Origin: Saccharopolyspora rosea
GTDB taxonomy: Bacteria > Actinomycetota > Actinomycetes > Mycobacteriales > Pseudonocardiaceae
DNA length: 64,000 bases
NCBI RefSeq assembly: GCF_025643595.1
Contig: NZ_CP102826.1
Coordinates: 1,240,001 to 1,304,000 of the forward strand
Direction: 5' to 3'
Shown: positions 33,694 through 42,240 of the stretch, piece after piece
Layout of the letters: the number at the start of each line of letters is the position of its first letter
Position numbering within the stretch: position 1 is the first letter of the stretch
The notes under the pieces: model-generated
What the model was told of the DNA's origin: nothing
Databases searched by the model: none
Seen by the model: only the letters and a program-made list of their open reading frames with translations
Program-made: the position numbers and the translations under genes

Positions 33694-36471
33694 TCACGCG
33701 ACGCCGGGGTCGGACGTCTGCGGCCCCGCCGCCCGCGGGTCGTCCAGGCGGTACTTGCGCGCCGCCTCGGCGGCCTGGGACCGGTCGAGGTGGCCGGCCC
33801 GCGCCAGCGCCGACAGCGTCGCCACCACAGTGGACTCCGCGTCCACCAGGAACACCCGGCGAGCGGCCGGGCGGGTGTCGGAGAACCCGAAGCCGTCCGC
33901 GCCCAGGCTGAGCATGTCGCCCGGCACCCACGGCCGGATCAGGTCCGGCACCGCGCGCATCCAGTCGCTGACCGCGACGACCGGGCCCTCGGCGTCGGAG
34001 AGCGCCCGCGTCACGTACGGCACCTGCTGCTCGCCGTCCGGGTGCAGCAGGTTGTGCCGATCAGCGGCCTCGGCGTCCCGGCGCAGCTGCGACCAGGACG
34101 TCGCCGACCACACGTCGGCCCGCACTCCCCACTCCTCGGCCAGCATCTCCTGCGCCTTCAGCGCCTCCGGCATGGCCACCCCGGAGGCGAGGATCTGCGC
34201 CCGCGGCCCGGAACCCTCGGGCGCCGGGCGGTAGCGGTACAGACCGCGCAGCAGGCCGTCCACGTCGAGCCCTTCGGGCTCCGGCGGCTGCTGGTAGGGC
34301 TCGTTGTAGACGGTCAGGTAGTAGAAGACGTTCTCGGCGTCCTCGCCGTACATGCGGCGCAGACCGTCCTGGACGATGTGGGCGATCTCGAACGCCCACG
34401 CCGGGTCGTAGGCGACCACGGCCGGGTTCGTCGCGGCGAGCAGCTGCGAGTGCCCGTCGGCGTGCTGCAGGCCCTCGCCGGTCAACGTGGTGCGCCCGGC
34501 GGTGGCGCCCAGCAGGAAGCCGCGGGCCATCTGGTCCGCTGCCGCCCACATGCTGTCGCCGGTGCGCTGGAACCCGAACATCGAGTAGAAGATGTAGACC
34601 GGGATCATCGGTTCGCCGTGCGTGGCGTAGCTGGTGCCCGCCGCCGTGAACGACGCCATCGAGCCGGCCTCGTTGATGCCCTCGTGCAGGATCTGGCCCT
34701 GCTCGCTCTCCCGGTAGGCCAGCATCAGCTGGTAGTCGACCGGGGTGTAGAGCTGGCCCAGCGGGTTGTAGATCTTCTGCGACGGGAACATCGAGTCCAT
34801 CCCGAACGTGCGCGCCTCGTCCGGGATGATCGGCACGATCCGGGCCCCGATCTCGCGGTCCTTGGCCAGGTCCTTGAGCAGCCGGACGAACGCCATCGTG
34901 GTGGCGACCTCCTGCTTGCCCGACCCGCGCCGGATCACCTCGTAGACCTTGTCGCCGGGCAGCACCAGCGGTTTGGACCGGTTGCGCCGCTCCGGCACGT
35001 AGCCGCCCAGCCTGCGGCGGCGTTCCTGCAGGTACTCGATCTCCGGGGAGTCCTGGCCGGGGTGGTAGTAGGGCGGCAGGTGCGGGTCGGCCTCCAGCTG
35101 GGCGTCGCTGATCGGCATCCGCAGGCTGTCCCGGAACAGCTTGAGGTCGTCCAGCGTCATCTTCTTCATCTGGTGTGTGGCGTTGCGGCCCTCGAAGTGC
35201 GGGCCGAGGCCGTAACCCTTGATCGTCTTGGCCAGGATGACCGTGGGCTGCCCGTGGTGCTCGGACGCGGCCTTGTACGCGGCGTAGATCTTGCGGTAGT
35301 CGTGGCCGCCGCGGCGCAGGCCCCAGATCTCGTCGTCGGTGAGGTGCTTGACCATCTCCTTGGTGCGCGGGTCGCGCCCGAAGAAGTGCTCCCGGACGAA
35401 CGCGCCGTCGTTGGCCTTGTAGGTCTGGTAGTCGCCGTCCGGGGTGGTGTTCATCAGGTTGACCAGGGCGCCGTCCCGGTCCGCGTGCAGCAGCGCGTCC
35501 CACTCCCGGCCCCAGACGACCTTGATCACGTTCCAGCCGGCGCCGCGGAAGAACGCCTCCAGCTCCTGGATGATCTTGCCGTTGCCGCGCACCGGGCCGT
35601 CCAGCTGCTGGAGGTTGCAGTTGACCACGAACGTGAGGTTGTCCAGGGCTTCGTTCGCGGCCACGTGCAGCAGCCCGCGGGACTCCGGCTCGTTCATCTC
35701 GCCGTCGCCGAGGAACGCCCACACCCGCTGCCCGCTGGTGTCCTTGATGCCCCGGTCGTGCAGGTACCGGTCGAACCGGGCTTGGAAGATCGCGTTCATC
35801 GGACCGAGGCCCATCGACACGGTCGGGAACTCCCAGAACTCCGGCATCAGCCGCGGGTGCGGGTAGGACGGCAGCCCGCCGCCGGGACCGGCGTGCGAGT
35901 ACTCCTGGCGGAAGCCGTCGAGCTGGTGCTCGGACAGCCGTCCTTCGAGGAAGGCGCGGGCGTAGATGCCGGGGGAGGCGTGGCCCTGGATGTAGAGGTG
36001 GTCACCGCCCCCCGGGTGGTCCTTGCCGCGGAAGAACCAGTTGAACCCCACCTCGTACAGGCTCGCCGAGGACGCGAACGACGAGATGTGCCCGCCGACC
36101 CCGATCCCGGGCCGCTGCGCGCGGTGCACCATCATCGCGGCGTTCCAGCGCATCCACGCCCGGTAGCGCCGCTCGGTCTCCTCGTCGCCGGGGAACCACG
36201 GCTCGTGTTCGGTGGGGATCGTGTTGACGTAGTCCGTGCTCGTCAGCGCGGGCACGCCGACACCGCTTTCCCGGGCTCGCTGGAGCAGGCGCAGCATCAG
36301 GTACCGAGCGCGCTGCTGCCCGCCGGCCGACAGCACCGAGTCGAACGACTGCAACCACTCGTCGGTCTCCTCCGGATCGATGTCCGGCAGGTGGGAGGCG
36401 AGACCGTCGCGGATCACTCGCACCCGCTGGGGAGCGCGGGTGCCACCGACGTCGTTGTTGAGCGGGGACAA
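33694..36471 (-). CDS. aceE: Pyruvate dehydrogenase E1 component (homodimeric type)
   Basis: The 925-residue thiamin-diphosphate enzyme decarboxylates pyruvate and passes the acetyl group to the E2 lipoyl domain. The ThDP/metal motif is [10 protein letters not shown] followed about 25 residues later by [17 protein letters not shown]. The N-terminal [23 protein letters not shown] region and the C-terminal [17 protein letters not shown] block match AceE proteins throughout. The proposed start is TTG 36471 (LSPLNND), 6 bases behind GGAG; an ATG at 36546 would add 25 residues of non-homologous sequence. E2 and E3 genes are not adjacent, as is normal in actinobacteria. Confidence 0.95.
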   Translation of the reverse strand: MSPLNNDVGGTRAPQRVRVIRDGLASHLPDIDPEETDEWLQSFDSVLSAGGQQRARYLMLRLLQRARESGVGVPALTSTDYVNTIPTEHEPWFPGDEETERRYRAWMRWNAAMMVHRAQRPGIGVGGHISSFASSASLYEVGFNWFFRGKDHPGGGDHLYIQGHASPGIYARAFLEGRLSEHQLDGFRQEYSHAGPGGGLPSYPHPRLMPEFWEFPTVSMGLGPMNAIFQARFDRYLHDRGIKDTSGQRVWAFLGDGEMNEPESRGLLHVAANEALDNLTFVVNCNLQQLDGPVRGNGKIIQELEAFFRGAGWNVIKVVWGREWDALLHADRDGALVNLMNTTPDGDYQTYKANDGAFVREHFFGRDPRTKEMVKHLTDDEIWGLRRGGHDYRKIYAAYKAASEHHGQPTVILAKTIKGYGLGPHFEGRNATHQMKKMTLDDLKLFRDSLRMPISDAQLEADPHLPPYYHPGQDSPEIEYLQERRRRLGGYVPERRNRSKPLVLPGDKVYEVIRRGSGKQEVATTMAFVRLLKDLAKDREIGARIVPIIPDEARTFGMDSMFPSQKIYNPLGQLYTPVDYQLMLAYRESEQGQILHEGINEAGSMASFTAAGTSYATHGEPMIPVYIFYSMFGFQRTGDSMWAAADQMARGFLLGATAGRTTLTGEGLQHADGHSQLLAATNPAVVAYDPAWAFEIAHIVQDGLRRMYGEDAENVFYYLTVYNEPYQQPPEPEGLDVDGLLRGLYRYRPAPEGSGPRAQILASGVAMPEALKAQEMLAEEWGVRADVWSATSWSQLRRDAEAADRHNLLHPDGEQQVPYVTRALSDAEGPVVAVSDWMRAVPDLIRPWVPGDMLSLGADGFGFSDTRPAARRVFLVDAESTVVATLSALARAGHLDRSQAAEAARKYRLDDPRAAGPQTSDPGVA

Positions 36472-36761
36472 AGGAACTCCTCGACTACGTCGCGGATGTG
36501 TCAGGGTGCCGGTCCAGTGATGTCCGACACTCTCATCGTCCCCCATTCCGGCTGCCGATGCGTATACCGCGCGTCGTCGAACACGGCTGTTGGATGCGGC
36601 GTCGCCGGTCTACAGTCGGTTCCCTACGCGCTGCTGCGGCGTGTCGTGCCGTCAGCAGTTGCGCCGGTGGCGGTCCGCAGTGTTCGCTATCGGCCAGATC
36701 TGGAAACTGGCGTGCGGGGCCGGAGGTCACCGCACCGGTGCATTGGAGGAGTGAGAACGCC

Positions 36762-37196
36762 GTGGTCGCCGCGGGAGACGCCGGCAAGGGCGAGGTCGAC
36801 GTCGCCGACAGGCTCGACATCGAGCCGGAGATGGTGGTCCAGGAGCTCGGCTGGGACGAGGACGTCGACGACGACGCCCGAGCCGCGATCGAGGAGCGTT
36901 GCGGGAGCGACCTGCTCGACGAAGATGCCGACGAAGTGGTCGATGTGGTGCTGCTGTGGTGGCGCGAAGACGATGGCGATCTGACGGACACGCTCCTCGA
37001 TGCCATGACGCCGCTGTCCGATGACGGGGTCATCTGGGTGCTGACCCCCAAGACCGGCCGCGACGGCTACGTCGAGGCCAGCGACATCGCGGAGGCGGCG
37101 TCGACGGCCAACCTGGCCCAGACCGCCAGCGTCAGCATCAGCGAGGGCTGGATGGGCACCAGGCTGGCCTACCGGCGGGCGAAGGCCCGCCGCTGA
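36762..37196 (+). CDS. DUF3052 family protein
   Basis: The 144-residue acidic protein matches DUF3052, a family that usually sits between aceE and an AhpE-type peroxiredoxin in actinobacteria, exactly as here. It has IEPEMVVQELGWDEDVDDDARAAIE, then DEVVDVVLLWWREDDGDLTD, and VIWVLTPKTGRDGYVE. These resemble a small Rossmann-like fold without catalytic residues. GTG 36762 follows GGAGGAG at 36745-36751. The function is unknown. It is divergent from aceE, with a promoter region of about 290 bp between them. Confidence 0.85.
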   Translation: MVAAGDAGKGEVDVADRLDIEPEMVVQELGWDEDVDDDARAAIEERCGSDLLDEDADEVVDVVLLWWREDDGDLTDTLLDAMTPLSDDGVIWVLTPKTGRDGYVEASDIAEAASTANLAQTASVSISEGWMGTRLAYRRAKARR

Positions 37197-37216
37197 GGCG
37201 CTCGACCGTCCACGGG

Positions 37217-37247
37217 GTGGGCACCGGTGGCAGCCATCGGTGCCCAC
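37217..37247 (+). terminator. Hairpin terminator after the DUF3052 gene
   Basis: A 10-bp stem GTGGGCACCG/CGGTGCCCAC (37217-37226 with 37238-37247) lies 20 bp after the stop codon. Confidence 0.6.
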
Positions 37248-37309
37248 ACCGGCGTGGTGCGGTGTAGGTTCGGCGGCGACAAGGTCACGCCGAACGGAAG
37301 GGTGCATCC

Positions 37310-37774
37310 ATGACGGTCGAGGTCGGTGCCCAGGCGCCGGACTTCACGCTGCCGGACTTCAACAAGGAGCAGGTCTCCCTGGCGGACTTCCGGGGCAAGA
37401 AGAACGTCTTGCTGGTCTTCTACCCCTTCGCCTTCAGCGGCATCTGCCAGGGCGAGCTGTGCCAGGTCCGGGACGACCTGGCCGACTTCCAGAACGACAA
37501 GGTCCAGGTGCTCGGGGTCTCGGTGGACTCCCCGTTCGCGCTGAAGGCGTGGGCGGAGAAGGAGGGTTACACCTTCCCGCTGCTGTCGGACTTCTGGCCG
37601 CACGGCGAGGTCGCGAAGAAGTACGGCGTGTTCAACGAGCAGGCGGGCATGGCCGTCCGCGGCACCTTCCTCATCGACACCGAGGGCAAGGTGCGCTTCG
37701 CCGAGGCCAACCAGCCGGGCGAGGCCCGCGATCAGGGCGTCTGGAAGAAGGCGCTGGCCGAGCTCACGGCCTGA
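37310..37774 (+). CDS. ahpE: Peroxiredoxin (AhpE type)
   Basis: The 154-residue thiol peroxidase reduces peroxides in the cytoplasm. The peroxidatic Cys46 lies in YPFAFSGICQGEL, with the helper Ser/Pro just before it. Stretches such as FPLLSDFWPHG, YGVFNEQAG and RGTFLIDTEG match mycobacterial AhpE closely, a 1-Cys enzyme recycled by mycoredoxin. A second cysteine, C51, sits five residues after the peroxidatic one, where mycobacterial AhpE has Asp as I recall it. It could resolve the sulfenic acid, which is a guess. ATG 37310 follows GGAAGG. tRNA-Val lies 85 bp downstream. Confidence 0.93.
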   Translation: MTVEVGAQAPDFTLPDFNKEQVSLADFRGKKNVLLVFYPFAFSGICQGELCQVRDDLADFQNDKVQVLGVSVDSPFALKAWAEKEGYTFPLLSDFWPHGEVAKKYGVFNEQAGMAVRGTFLIDTEGKVRFAEANQPGEARDQGVWKKALAELTA

Positions 37775-37859
37775 GCCTCCGCCTGACACCACCCGGTGGC
37801 CGGCCGGTAGTATCCCGGCGGTGATCCGAACGGCCCACCCTTTCCGGCCGGTCACCTCG

Positions 37860-37931
37860 GGGCGCATAGCTCAGCGGAAGAGCACTTGCCTTACAAGCAA
37901 GGGGTCGCAGGTTCGAACCCTGCTGCGCCCA
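37860..37931 (+). tRNA. tRNA-Val (anticodon TAC), prophage integration site
   Basis: A 72-nt cloverleaf is visible. The acceptor GGGCGCA (37860-37866) pairs with TGCGCCC (37924-37930), with discriminator A37931. The anticodon stem CTTGC/GCAAG encloses CTTACAA with TAC at 37892-37894, and the T arm has GGTTCGAACCC. A tyrosine integrase gene starts 88 bp downstream, so the 3' part of this tRNA is the likely attachment core. Confidence 0.95.
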
Positions 37932-37942
37932 CTGCACCGCTT

Positions 37943-37962
37943 CTGACCTGCGAAAACAGGGT
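37943..37962 (+). repeat. Copy 1 of a 20-bp repeat next to the integration site
   Basis: CTGACCTGCGAAAACAGGGT is repeated with one mismatch (A to T) at 46301-46320, and its first 13 positions, again with T for A, recur at 48336-48348. The repeat contains CCTG and CAGG as short inverted arms. This copy lies between tRNA-Val and the integrase. A pair of arms GCGTTGT/ACAACGC at about 37963-37995 follows it. Integrase arm-type sites are one possible role. Confidence 0.5.
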
Positions 37963-38019
37963 CGCGTTGTTGATCATGATTGCTGGCACAACGCGCAGCG
38001 AGACGATAACTTTGGGCTC

Positions 38020-38925
38020 ATGCGTGAGCATTGGGACGGGCTGATCCGCGACTTCGGCAAGACCCTGAAGCGCGAGAACAAGTCCGCCAACACCATCGAG
38101 ATCTACTCGTCGACAGCGCGCCGGTTCGCCGACTGGCTGGAGGAGCACGGCAGGCTCGGCGATCCCGCCGAGGTCGAGCGCGCGGACGTCGGCGACTGGA
38201 TCACCGAGCTGCTGGAGACGCGGAAGCCCTCGACCGCCAACGGTCGGTTCCGCGCGTTGCAGCAGTTCTGGAACTTTCTTGTCGACGAGGGCGAGATCAC
38301 GGCCTCCCCGATGGCGGGCATGAAGCCTCCACAGGTCCCCGAGACCCCGGTGCCGGTGATCCCGTTGGCGACCATCAAGGCGCTCCTCAAACAGTGCGAC
38401 GGCCGCGACCTGATCAGTCGTCGGGATGCCGCGATCATCCGCCTCCTCATCGACACCGGCGGCCGGTTGTCGGAGGTCGCTGGCATCAAGGTCGACGACC
38501 TCGACCTGGACCAGGACCAGGTGCTCGTCCTTGGCAAGGGCAGTCGGCCACGGATGCTGCCAATCAGCTCGAACACGTCGTTGGCGCTGTCGCGCTACCT
38601 GCGGGTGCGGGAGCGGGAGAAGTTCGCCCACCTCCCGCAGCTGTGGCTGGGGGAGAAGAACCGGGGGCCGCTGGGCAAGAGCGGGATCAAGCTGATGCTC
38701 CGCCGCCGCAGCCGTGCGCTCGACCCGCCGATCGACAACCTGCACGCTCACCAGTTCCGCCACACCAACGCTCACGAATGGCTCGCGGCCGGCGGCAATG
38801 AGTCCGACCTGATGCGGCTCATGGGGTGGCGTTCCCCGCAGATGCTCCGCCGTTACGGCGCGTCACTCGCCGACGAACGTGCCCGCAACGCGCATCGCAA
38901 GCTCGCGCTCGGCGACCGCGTCTGA
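38020..38925 (+). CDS. int: Tyrosine-family site-specific integrase
   Basis: The 301-residue recombinase has a SAM-like N-terminal DNA-binding domain (about 1-95) and a catalytic domain (about 110-295). The catalytic residues can be read as R149 in TGGRLSE, K173 in LGKGSR, H244 and R247 in HQFRH, W270 in GWRS and nucleophile Y279 in RRYGAS. A Trp in the sixth position in place of His is common in this group. ATG 38020 is the only good start; ribosome binding is weak. The gene lies directly behind tRNA-Val, which marks attL. Its 3' end overlaps a leftward gene by 63 bp. Confidence 0.93.
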   Translation: MREHWDGLIRDFGKTLKRENKSANTIEIYSSTARRFADWLEEHGRLGDPAEVERADVGDWITELLETRKPSTANGRFRALQQFWNFLVDEGEITASPMAGMKPPQVPETPVPVIPLATIKALLKQCDGRDLISRRDAAIIRLLIDTGGRLSEVAGIKVDDLDLDQDQVLVLGKGSRPRMLPISSNTSLALSRYLRVREREKFAHLPQLWLGEKNRGPLGKSGIKLMLRRRSRALDPPIDNLHAHQFRHTNAHEWLAAGGNESDLMRLMGWRSPQMLRRYGASLADERARNAHRKLALGDRV

Positions 38926-39711
38926 CGGCCGCGAACCGCCGCCGTCGAGCACGGCGCCGACAACAGGCAGGCACGCCCGCACGTCGAGCGCCTGGGTGAC
39001 GAGCACACGCACGCACGGCCGCGGTGACTCGTCGCGCACCGGCGGTTGTGCGGGCGGTAGCGGCGTTGGCTCATTCCCCGGGGGGTCGGGGCGCTGAGGA
39101 CGGTCCGCTGGTACCTGGGGCGCTTCGCTCTCGCTATCGGGCTGCTCGGCGTCCGGGCCTGGTCCGGGTGTTCTCCGTCGTTCGGTCGTGCGGGTCGTCG
39201 GATGGGCCGCCATGCGGATGACTACCGGCCGCGCTGGTGACTGCTCCAGCGGTTTCGCGCTCGACTCGCGGGGCGGTCGAGGTGGTGGGACTTCCGTCGC
39301 GCGTTCCGTTTCCGGCTGCTGGAGGGGGGAGGCCCAGTACGAGGGCGGCTCGGAGTCTTGCAGCGGTGTTGAGCCGATCCCGGCCAGGCTTGCGGTGACG
39401 GCCAAGGTCAATCCGGTCACGGTCGCCGCGGAATGCTGTCGCGCCTTTCGAAGCGCGGCCGACCCGACCGCACTAGCCAGGGCTGCACTTCCCCCAACCA
39501 CCCCAAGCCCTCGGCGTCGGCGCAGCTTCGCATCGCGGTGCTCGGCGTCTTGCAGCTGGGCGTGCGCTTCGGCGAGGTGGAGGACGTTGGCCAGCTCGTC
39601 TCCGCTGAGGCGAGGATCGGCCACGACGTAGACGTAGCCCTCCCGTTCGGTGATGACGGCTCCTGGCGAACCCATCGGCAGGTCGGCCCAGATGAATTGC
39701 ACAGGCGCCAC
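38863..39711 (-). CDS. Prophage accessory protein with membrane segments
   Basis: The 282-residue protein starts at GTG 39711 behind GGGGACAG. Its first 60 residues, with [38 protein letters not shown] read as adjoining blocks, resemble the front of ImmA-like phage proteases. The HExxH zinc motif is absent (HLAEAHA). Two hydrophobic segments follow at about 75-90 and 95-115 ([17 protein letters not shown]). A Pro/Glu-rich linker of about 110 residues comes next, then a short C-terminal domain with two cysteines. It lies downstream of the repressor in the same direction, so it is probably expressed in the lysogen. The last 63 bp overlap the integrase gene tail to tail. Confidence 0.65.
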   Translation of the reverse strand: MAPVQFIWADLPMGSPGAVITEREGYVYVVADPRLSGDELANVLHLAEAHAQLQDAEHRDAKLRRRRGLGVVGGSAALASAVGSAALRKARQHSAATVTGLTLAVTASLAGIGSTPLQDSEPPSYWASPLQQPETERATEVPPPRPPRESSAKPLEQSPARPVVIRMAAHPTTRTTERRRTPGPGPDAEQPDSESEAPQVPADRPQRPDPPGNEPTPLPPAQPPVRDESPRPCVRVLVTQALDVRACLPVVGAVLDGGGSRPSDAVAERELAMRVAGTFVGE

Positions 39712-39850
39712 GAGCTGTCCCCCTATCGGCCGGGTGTCGGCGAAGTCCGATTGGTCTATCGGAGACGGTAAGTCCGGTTGTACGCCGTACCCTCGACAGA
39801 GTTAGCTTTCGAACAAGTTTTCACCCTCGCGGCCCAGCTTGGCGAGAGCT

Positions 39851-40255
39851 TCACTCGGCGCGTCGGCGTCTCGTCTTCCGTGACGAGGGTTGGTCGCCTG
39901 CGCGCAGTCTCAACACGGACTCCACGACGTCCAGTGCTGCGGACACCTCTTCCGGGTCGCGGTCCTCGGTCAACGCCATGAAGGTGCGCGCCGACTCGGT
40001 GACCTCGGCCTGGTGCACCTTGAGGCCGACCGACTCGGCCGCCGCGTTGAGCACGTCGGAGACCGGAACCTGAAGGGCTGCCGCGAGCGCGCGCAGGGTG
40101 TCCGGTTTCGGGATGCGCGTGAGTGGCTTGGTGGCCAGGTGGTACACGTTGGTCGAGGTCAGGGGCAGTCCGTAGGTCGAGGCTTGGTCGGCGATGGCTT
40201 GGTAGCTCATGCCGAGGTGTTCCCGGCGTCTCGCGATCAGCTCGCCCAGCGTCAT
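39851..40255 (-). CDS. XRE-family phage repressor candidate
   Basis: The 134-residue protein has an N-terminal helix-turn-helix: TLGELIARRREHLGMSYQAIADQAS with TSTNVYHLATKPLTRIPKPDTLRALAAAL as the second half, read as adjoining blocks. A C-terminal helical tail ends in KTRRRRAE. The recognition helix lies at about residues 32-45. It is divergent from a second small HTH gene across a repeat-rich gap, the standard layout of a temperate-phage lysis/lysogeny switch. ATG 40255 follows GGGAGGACCC. It should repress the rightward early operon and act with the accessory gene downstream. Confidence 0.8.
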   Translation of the reverse strand: MTLGELIARRREHLGMSYQAIADQASTYGLPLTSTNVYHLATKPLTRIPKPDTLRALAAALQVPVSDVLNAAAESVGLKVHQAEVTESARTFMALTEDRDPEEVSAALDVVESVLRLRAGDQPSSRKTRRRRAE

Positions 40256-40411
40256 GGGTCCTCCCTCGCGCGGTGACGTTAAAAGACGTTATACGGCCAA
40301 GGTGCGCTTGGGTATCCAATCGGGTTTGACGTACTCGATCAGTGGCGTGTAACTTCATCTTCGCGTTCAATGGCATTGGATAAAACTGGATACTCCCACT
40401 GGACGGAACTG
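40256..40411. promoter_or_regulatory. Divergent operator/promoter region of the prophage switch
   Basis: The region holds repeated short motifs. GACGTTA-AAA-GACGTTA lies at 40275-40291. ATTGGATA is inverted at 40313-40320, direct at 40375-40382, and partly repeated as TGGATA at 40387-40392. A rightward promoter with TTGACG (40326-40331) and TAACTT (40350-40355) spaced by 18 bp fits the sigma-70 pattern. GATACT at 40389-40394 may be a second -10. Repressor and Cro binding at the ATTGGATA sites is inferred. Confidence 0.5.
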
Positions 40412-40693
40412 ATGCCCCGTTCCTTCACTGTCACAGTCCGTGACGCCAGAGCGCTCCGCGAAGCGCTCGACCAAGCCGACGAGAGCCAAGCCAGCCTCGC
40501 CCGGCGCGCGCTGATCTCGCCGCAGCGGCTCTGCCAGCTGCGCAACGGCCGGTTCCCGCGCGTCAGCATCGAAGCCGCCGCTGCACTCGAATCGGCTCTC
40601 CGCGTGCCCCGCGGTTCCCTGTTCCACGTGGTTCCCCGCGACGCGGCCCTGATCGTCGAGTACCTGAAGCCGACGACTGGCGAAGCGGCATGA
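40412..40693 (+). CDS. Small HTH protein, Cro-like
   Basis: The 93-residue protein (from MPRSFTVTV) has a helix-turn-helix in ALREALDQADESQASLARRALISPQRLCQLRNG, read as adjoining helices, followed by VSIEAAAALESALRVPRGSLF, the usual XRE C-terminal helix. The start is taken at ATG 40412 because the in-frame ATG at 40370 would place AT-rich operator repeats inside the gene; 107 residues is the longer alternative. It is the first gene of the rightward early operon and faces the repressor. Its stop overlaps the next ATG (ATGA). Confidence 0.75.
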   Translation: MPRSFTVTVRDARALREALDQADESQASLARRALISPQRLCQLRNGRFPRVSIEAAAALESALRVPRGSLFHVVPRDAALIVEYLKPTTGEAA

Positions 40694-40941
40694 CGCCCGA
40701 GCAGCGCGCCCTGCGAGCCCGGATCGGCGCGCACATCTCGTGGGCTCGCACCAGCGACCGTACGGCGCGCACTGCCAAGGCGCGCCAGAAGTTTCACGAC
40801 CGGTTCGAACGGGAAGTGGACCCCGAAGGCGTCCTGGACCCGCGCGAACGTGCCATCCGAGCCGACCACGCCCGCAAGGCGTACTTCAGCCGCCTGGCCA
40901 TGCGCTCCGCCGCTGCGCGACGCGTGCGCAACAACTCCTGA
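40690..40941 (+). CDS. Small basic prophage protein, unknown function
   Basis: The 83-residue protein is very rich in Arg and Ala and looks fully helical: RARIGAHISWARTSDRTART, KARQKFHDRFEREVDPEGVL, RAIRADHARKAYFSRLAMRS. Small proteins of this composition following the Cro-like gene are common in actinobacterial prophages, and none has a known role. Its ATG overlaps the stop of the preceding gene, so it depends on coupled translation. A leader of 132 bp without a clear gene follows. Confidence 0.7.
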   Translation: MTPEQRALRARIGAHISWARTSDRTARTAKARQKFHDRFEREVDPEGVLDPRERAIRADHARKAYFSRLAMRSAAARRVRNNS

Positions 40942-41051
40942 TTCCGCGACTCGCGGGTATCGGCGCGAGGAGACAAGAGCGGCCACCCACGCGTCCAGTT
41001 TGGACGGAGGTGCCCGTGGATTCCTCTGTGCCACCACACCCGTCGTTCCCT

Positions 41052-41289
41052 CCGATCTCGCCGAGGTGACTCGATGAAGCACTCCCGCACCAAACAGGCC
41101 CAGCGCACCGCCGAGGTGACCGTCCCGATGCTGCTGCCGCTGCTCGGCACCCCGTGCGCCGTCTGCGCGCACCCGGCTCGCTGGATCGACACCGCCCGGC
41201 ACGTGGTGCATGTCGACCTGCGCCTGCGTCCGTGCCCACTGCCCCCTAATCCCGCCATCCGCCCGGTTTCCACCGATCTCGCCGAGGTG
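41052..41289 (+). repeat. Direct repeats flanking a small early gene
   Basis: CCGATCTCGCCGAGGTG occurs at 41052-41068 and again at 41273-41289. Each copy is followed by three or four bases and CGATGA, so each supplies GAGG as ribosome binding site and the ATG of the next gene. The 221-bp unit between them is the size of the gene at 41074-41298, which suggests insertion or duplication of a one-gene cassette. Confidence 0.6.
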
Positions 41290-41298
41290 GCCCGATGA
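41074..41298 (+). CDS. Small prophage protein with CxxC motif
   Basis: The 74-residue protein contains a CAVCAHPARWIDTARHVVHVD block near residue 28 and a third Cys in LRPCPLP, suggesting a metal-binding or thiol site. The start ATG 41074 follows CGAGGTGACTCG, part of the direct repeat described separately. The stop overlaps the next ATG. The function is unknown. Its C-terminal residues DLAEVAR are encoded by the second repeat copy, and the first copy would encode the similar DLAEVTR in the same phase, as though an earlier copy of the gene end once preceded it. Confidence 0.6.
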   Translation: MKHSRTKQAQRTAEVTVPMLLPLLGTPCAVCAHPARWIDTARHVVHVDLRLRPCPLPPNPAIRPVSTDLAEVAR

Positions 41299-41606
41299 CC
41301 GACACGCTCGCCCAGCAGCAGGCCGCCGGCCTGCGCGCACTGGCCGACATGATCGAGACCAACCCCGAACTCGCCGAGTCCGCACGGTGGTCCTTCGACG
41401 GTCTGCTGGTGCCGGTCGAACACACCGGCGCCGCCCGTGCCGCCATCGACCGATTCGCCAACGCGGCGGTGACGTACGGAGCGTCGGTCACCGCCGAGGC
41501 CGATGAGAAGTGGAGCGGCATCAACGTCTCGTGGGGAGCACTCCGGCTCTACGTCTACGCCTCGCGCGCCACGGTCGACGCCGCCGACAAGGCAGTACCT
41601 GCATGA
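41295..41606 (+). CDS. Prophage early protein, unknown function
   Basis: The 103-residue protein starts with a helical part (TLAQQQAAGLRALADMIETN). A strand-rich part follows with ARWSFDGLLVPVEHTGAARAA and KWSGINVSWGALRLYVYASR. Both ends overlap neighbours by 4 bp (ATGA), so it is in the middle of a coupled series of early genes. No motif with a known activity is seen. Such proteins occur in many actinophage early regions. Confidence 0.7.
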   Translation: MTDTLAQQQAAGLRALADMIETNPELAESARWSFDGLLVPVEHTGAARAAIDRFANAAVTYGASVTAEADEKWSGINVSWGALRLYVYASRATVDAADKAVPA

Positions 41607-41929
41607 CCCGCCCCGCGCTCACCGGCTCCGCCCGCACCGACGCGCTCGTGCCGGTCGCGGCGCAGCTGGCCGCCGCCGTCCACGACCACGACGCTGCCGC
41701 GGTCGCCCAGCTGCTCGACGGCGCCGATCTTCCCGCCCTCGTCGTGCTGCTCGCCGCGATGGTGCCTGACGACCTGACGCCTTCCGAACTCCTGGCCTGG
41801 TGCGACGACCCCGCCGAATACGCACGGTTGCGCGCCGCGGGGGTGTCCACTTTGGCCGCCAACGGCGTGCTCGCTGCCCGAGCCCATCACCGGAAACCAC
41901 GACGACAGAACAGGAATCGTGCAGCATGA
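41603..41929 (+). CDS. Prophage early protein, unknown function
   Basis: The 108-residue helical protein includes LVPVAAQLAAAVHDHDAAAV, ALVVLLAAMVPDDLTPSEL and LLAWCDDPAEYARLRAAGVS, and ends in a basic tail HHRKPRRQNRNRAA that could touch nucleic acid. ATG 41603 overlaps the previous stop and its own stop overlaps the next ATG. PDDLTPSELLAW is a pattern seen in phage-encoded helical proteins of unknown role. No function is assigned. Confidence 0.7.
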   Translation: MTRPALTGSARTDALVPVAAQLAAAVHDHDAAAVAQLLDGADLPALVVLLAAMVPDDLTPSELLAWCDDPAEYARLRAAGVSTLAANGVLAARAHHRKPRRQNRNRAA

Positions 41930-42240
41930 GTGATGCAGACAAGCCTGCGACGCAGGCGCCGATCGACGACCTCGCGGTGTGGCTGACCGCCTACCAGGAG
42001 GCCACCGTCAACGCCGCGAAGTGGAAAGAGACTGCCGAGCGCGCGCGTTCCGAGGTCACCGCCCGCTTGGACGCGGCCGGCGCCGACGTCGGCCTGGTCG
42101 AGGGCAAGCCCGCCGTGCGCTGGACTCCGATCGTCTCGAAGCGGTTCGACAGCAGGCGGTTCCGGGCGGAGAACCCGACGCTCGCCGAGGCGTACGTGGT
42201 CGAGACCGAATCACGCCGCTTCACGGTGGTGGGCGATTGA
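41926..42240 (+). CDS. Prophage early protein, unknown function
   Basis: The 104-residue protein has LAVWLTAYQEATVNAAKWKETAERARSEV as a long helix (read as adjoining blocks), then a small strand part, GLVEGKPAVRWTPIVSKRFD and YVVETESRRFTVVGD. Proteins with a helix followed by a short beta unit that ends in such a FTV strand often precede RecB-like nucleases in phages and may aid recombination. That is weak inference. Start and stop overlap the flanking genes (ATGA and TGATG). Confidence 0.7.
   Translation: MSDADKPATQAPIDDLAVWLTAYQEATVNAAKWKETAERARSEVTARLDAAGADVGLVEGKPAVRWTPIVSKRFDSRRFRAENPTLAEAYVVETESRRFTVVGD

Noticed and set aside
32725-36984. Rightward open frame of 1419 codons opposite the dehydrogenase and aceE genes
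   Set aside because: It is the GC shadow of two genes with clear motifs. It crosses both gene ends without any start signal.
38926-39750. Rightward genes after the integrase
   Set aside because: The rightward frames are short and compositional. The leftward 282-residue frame has a better start and a protein-like N-terminus.
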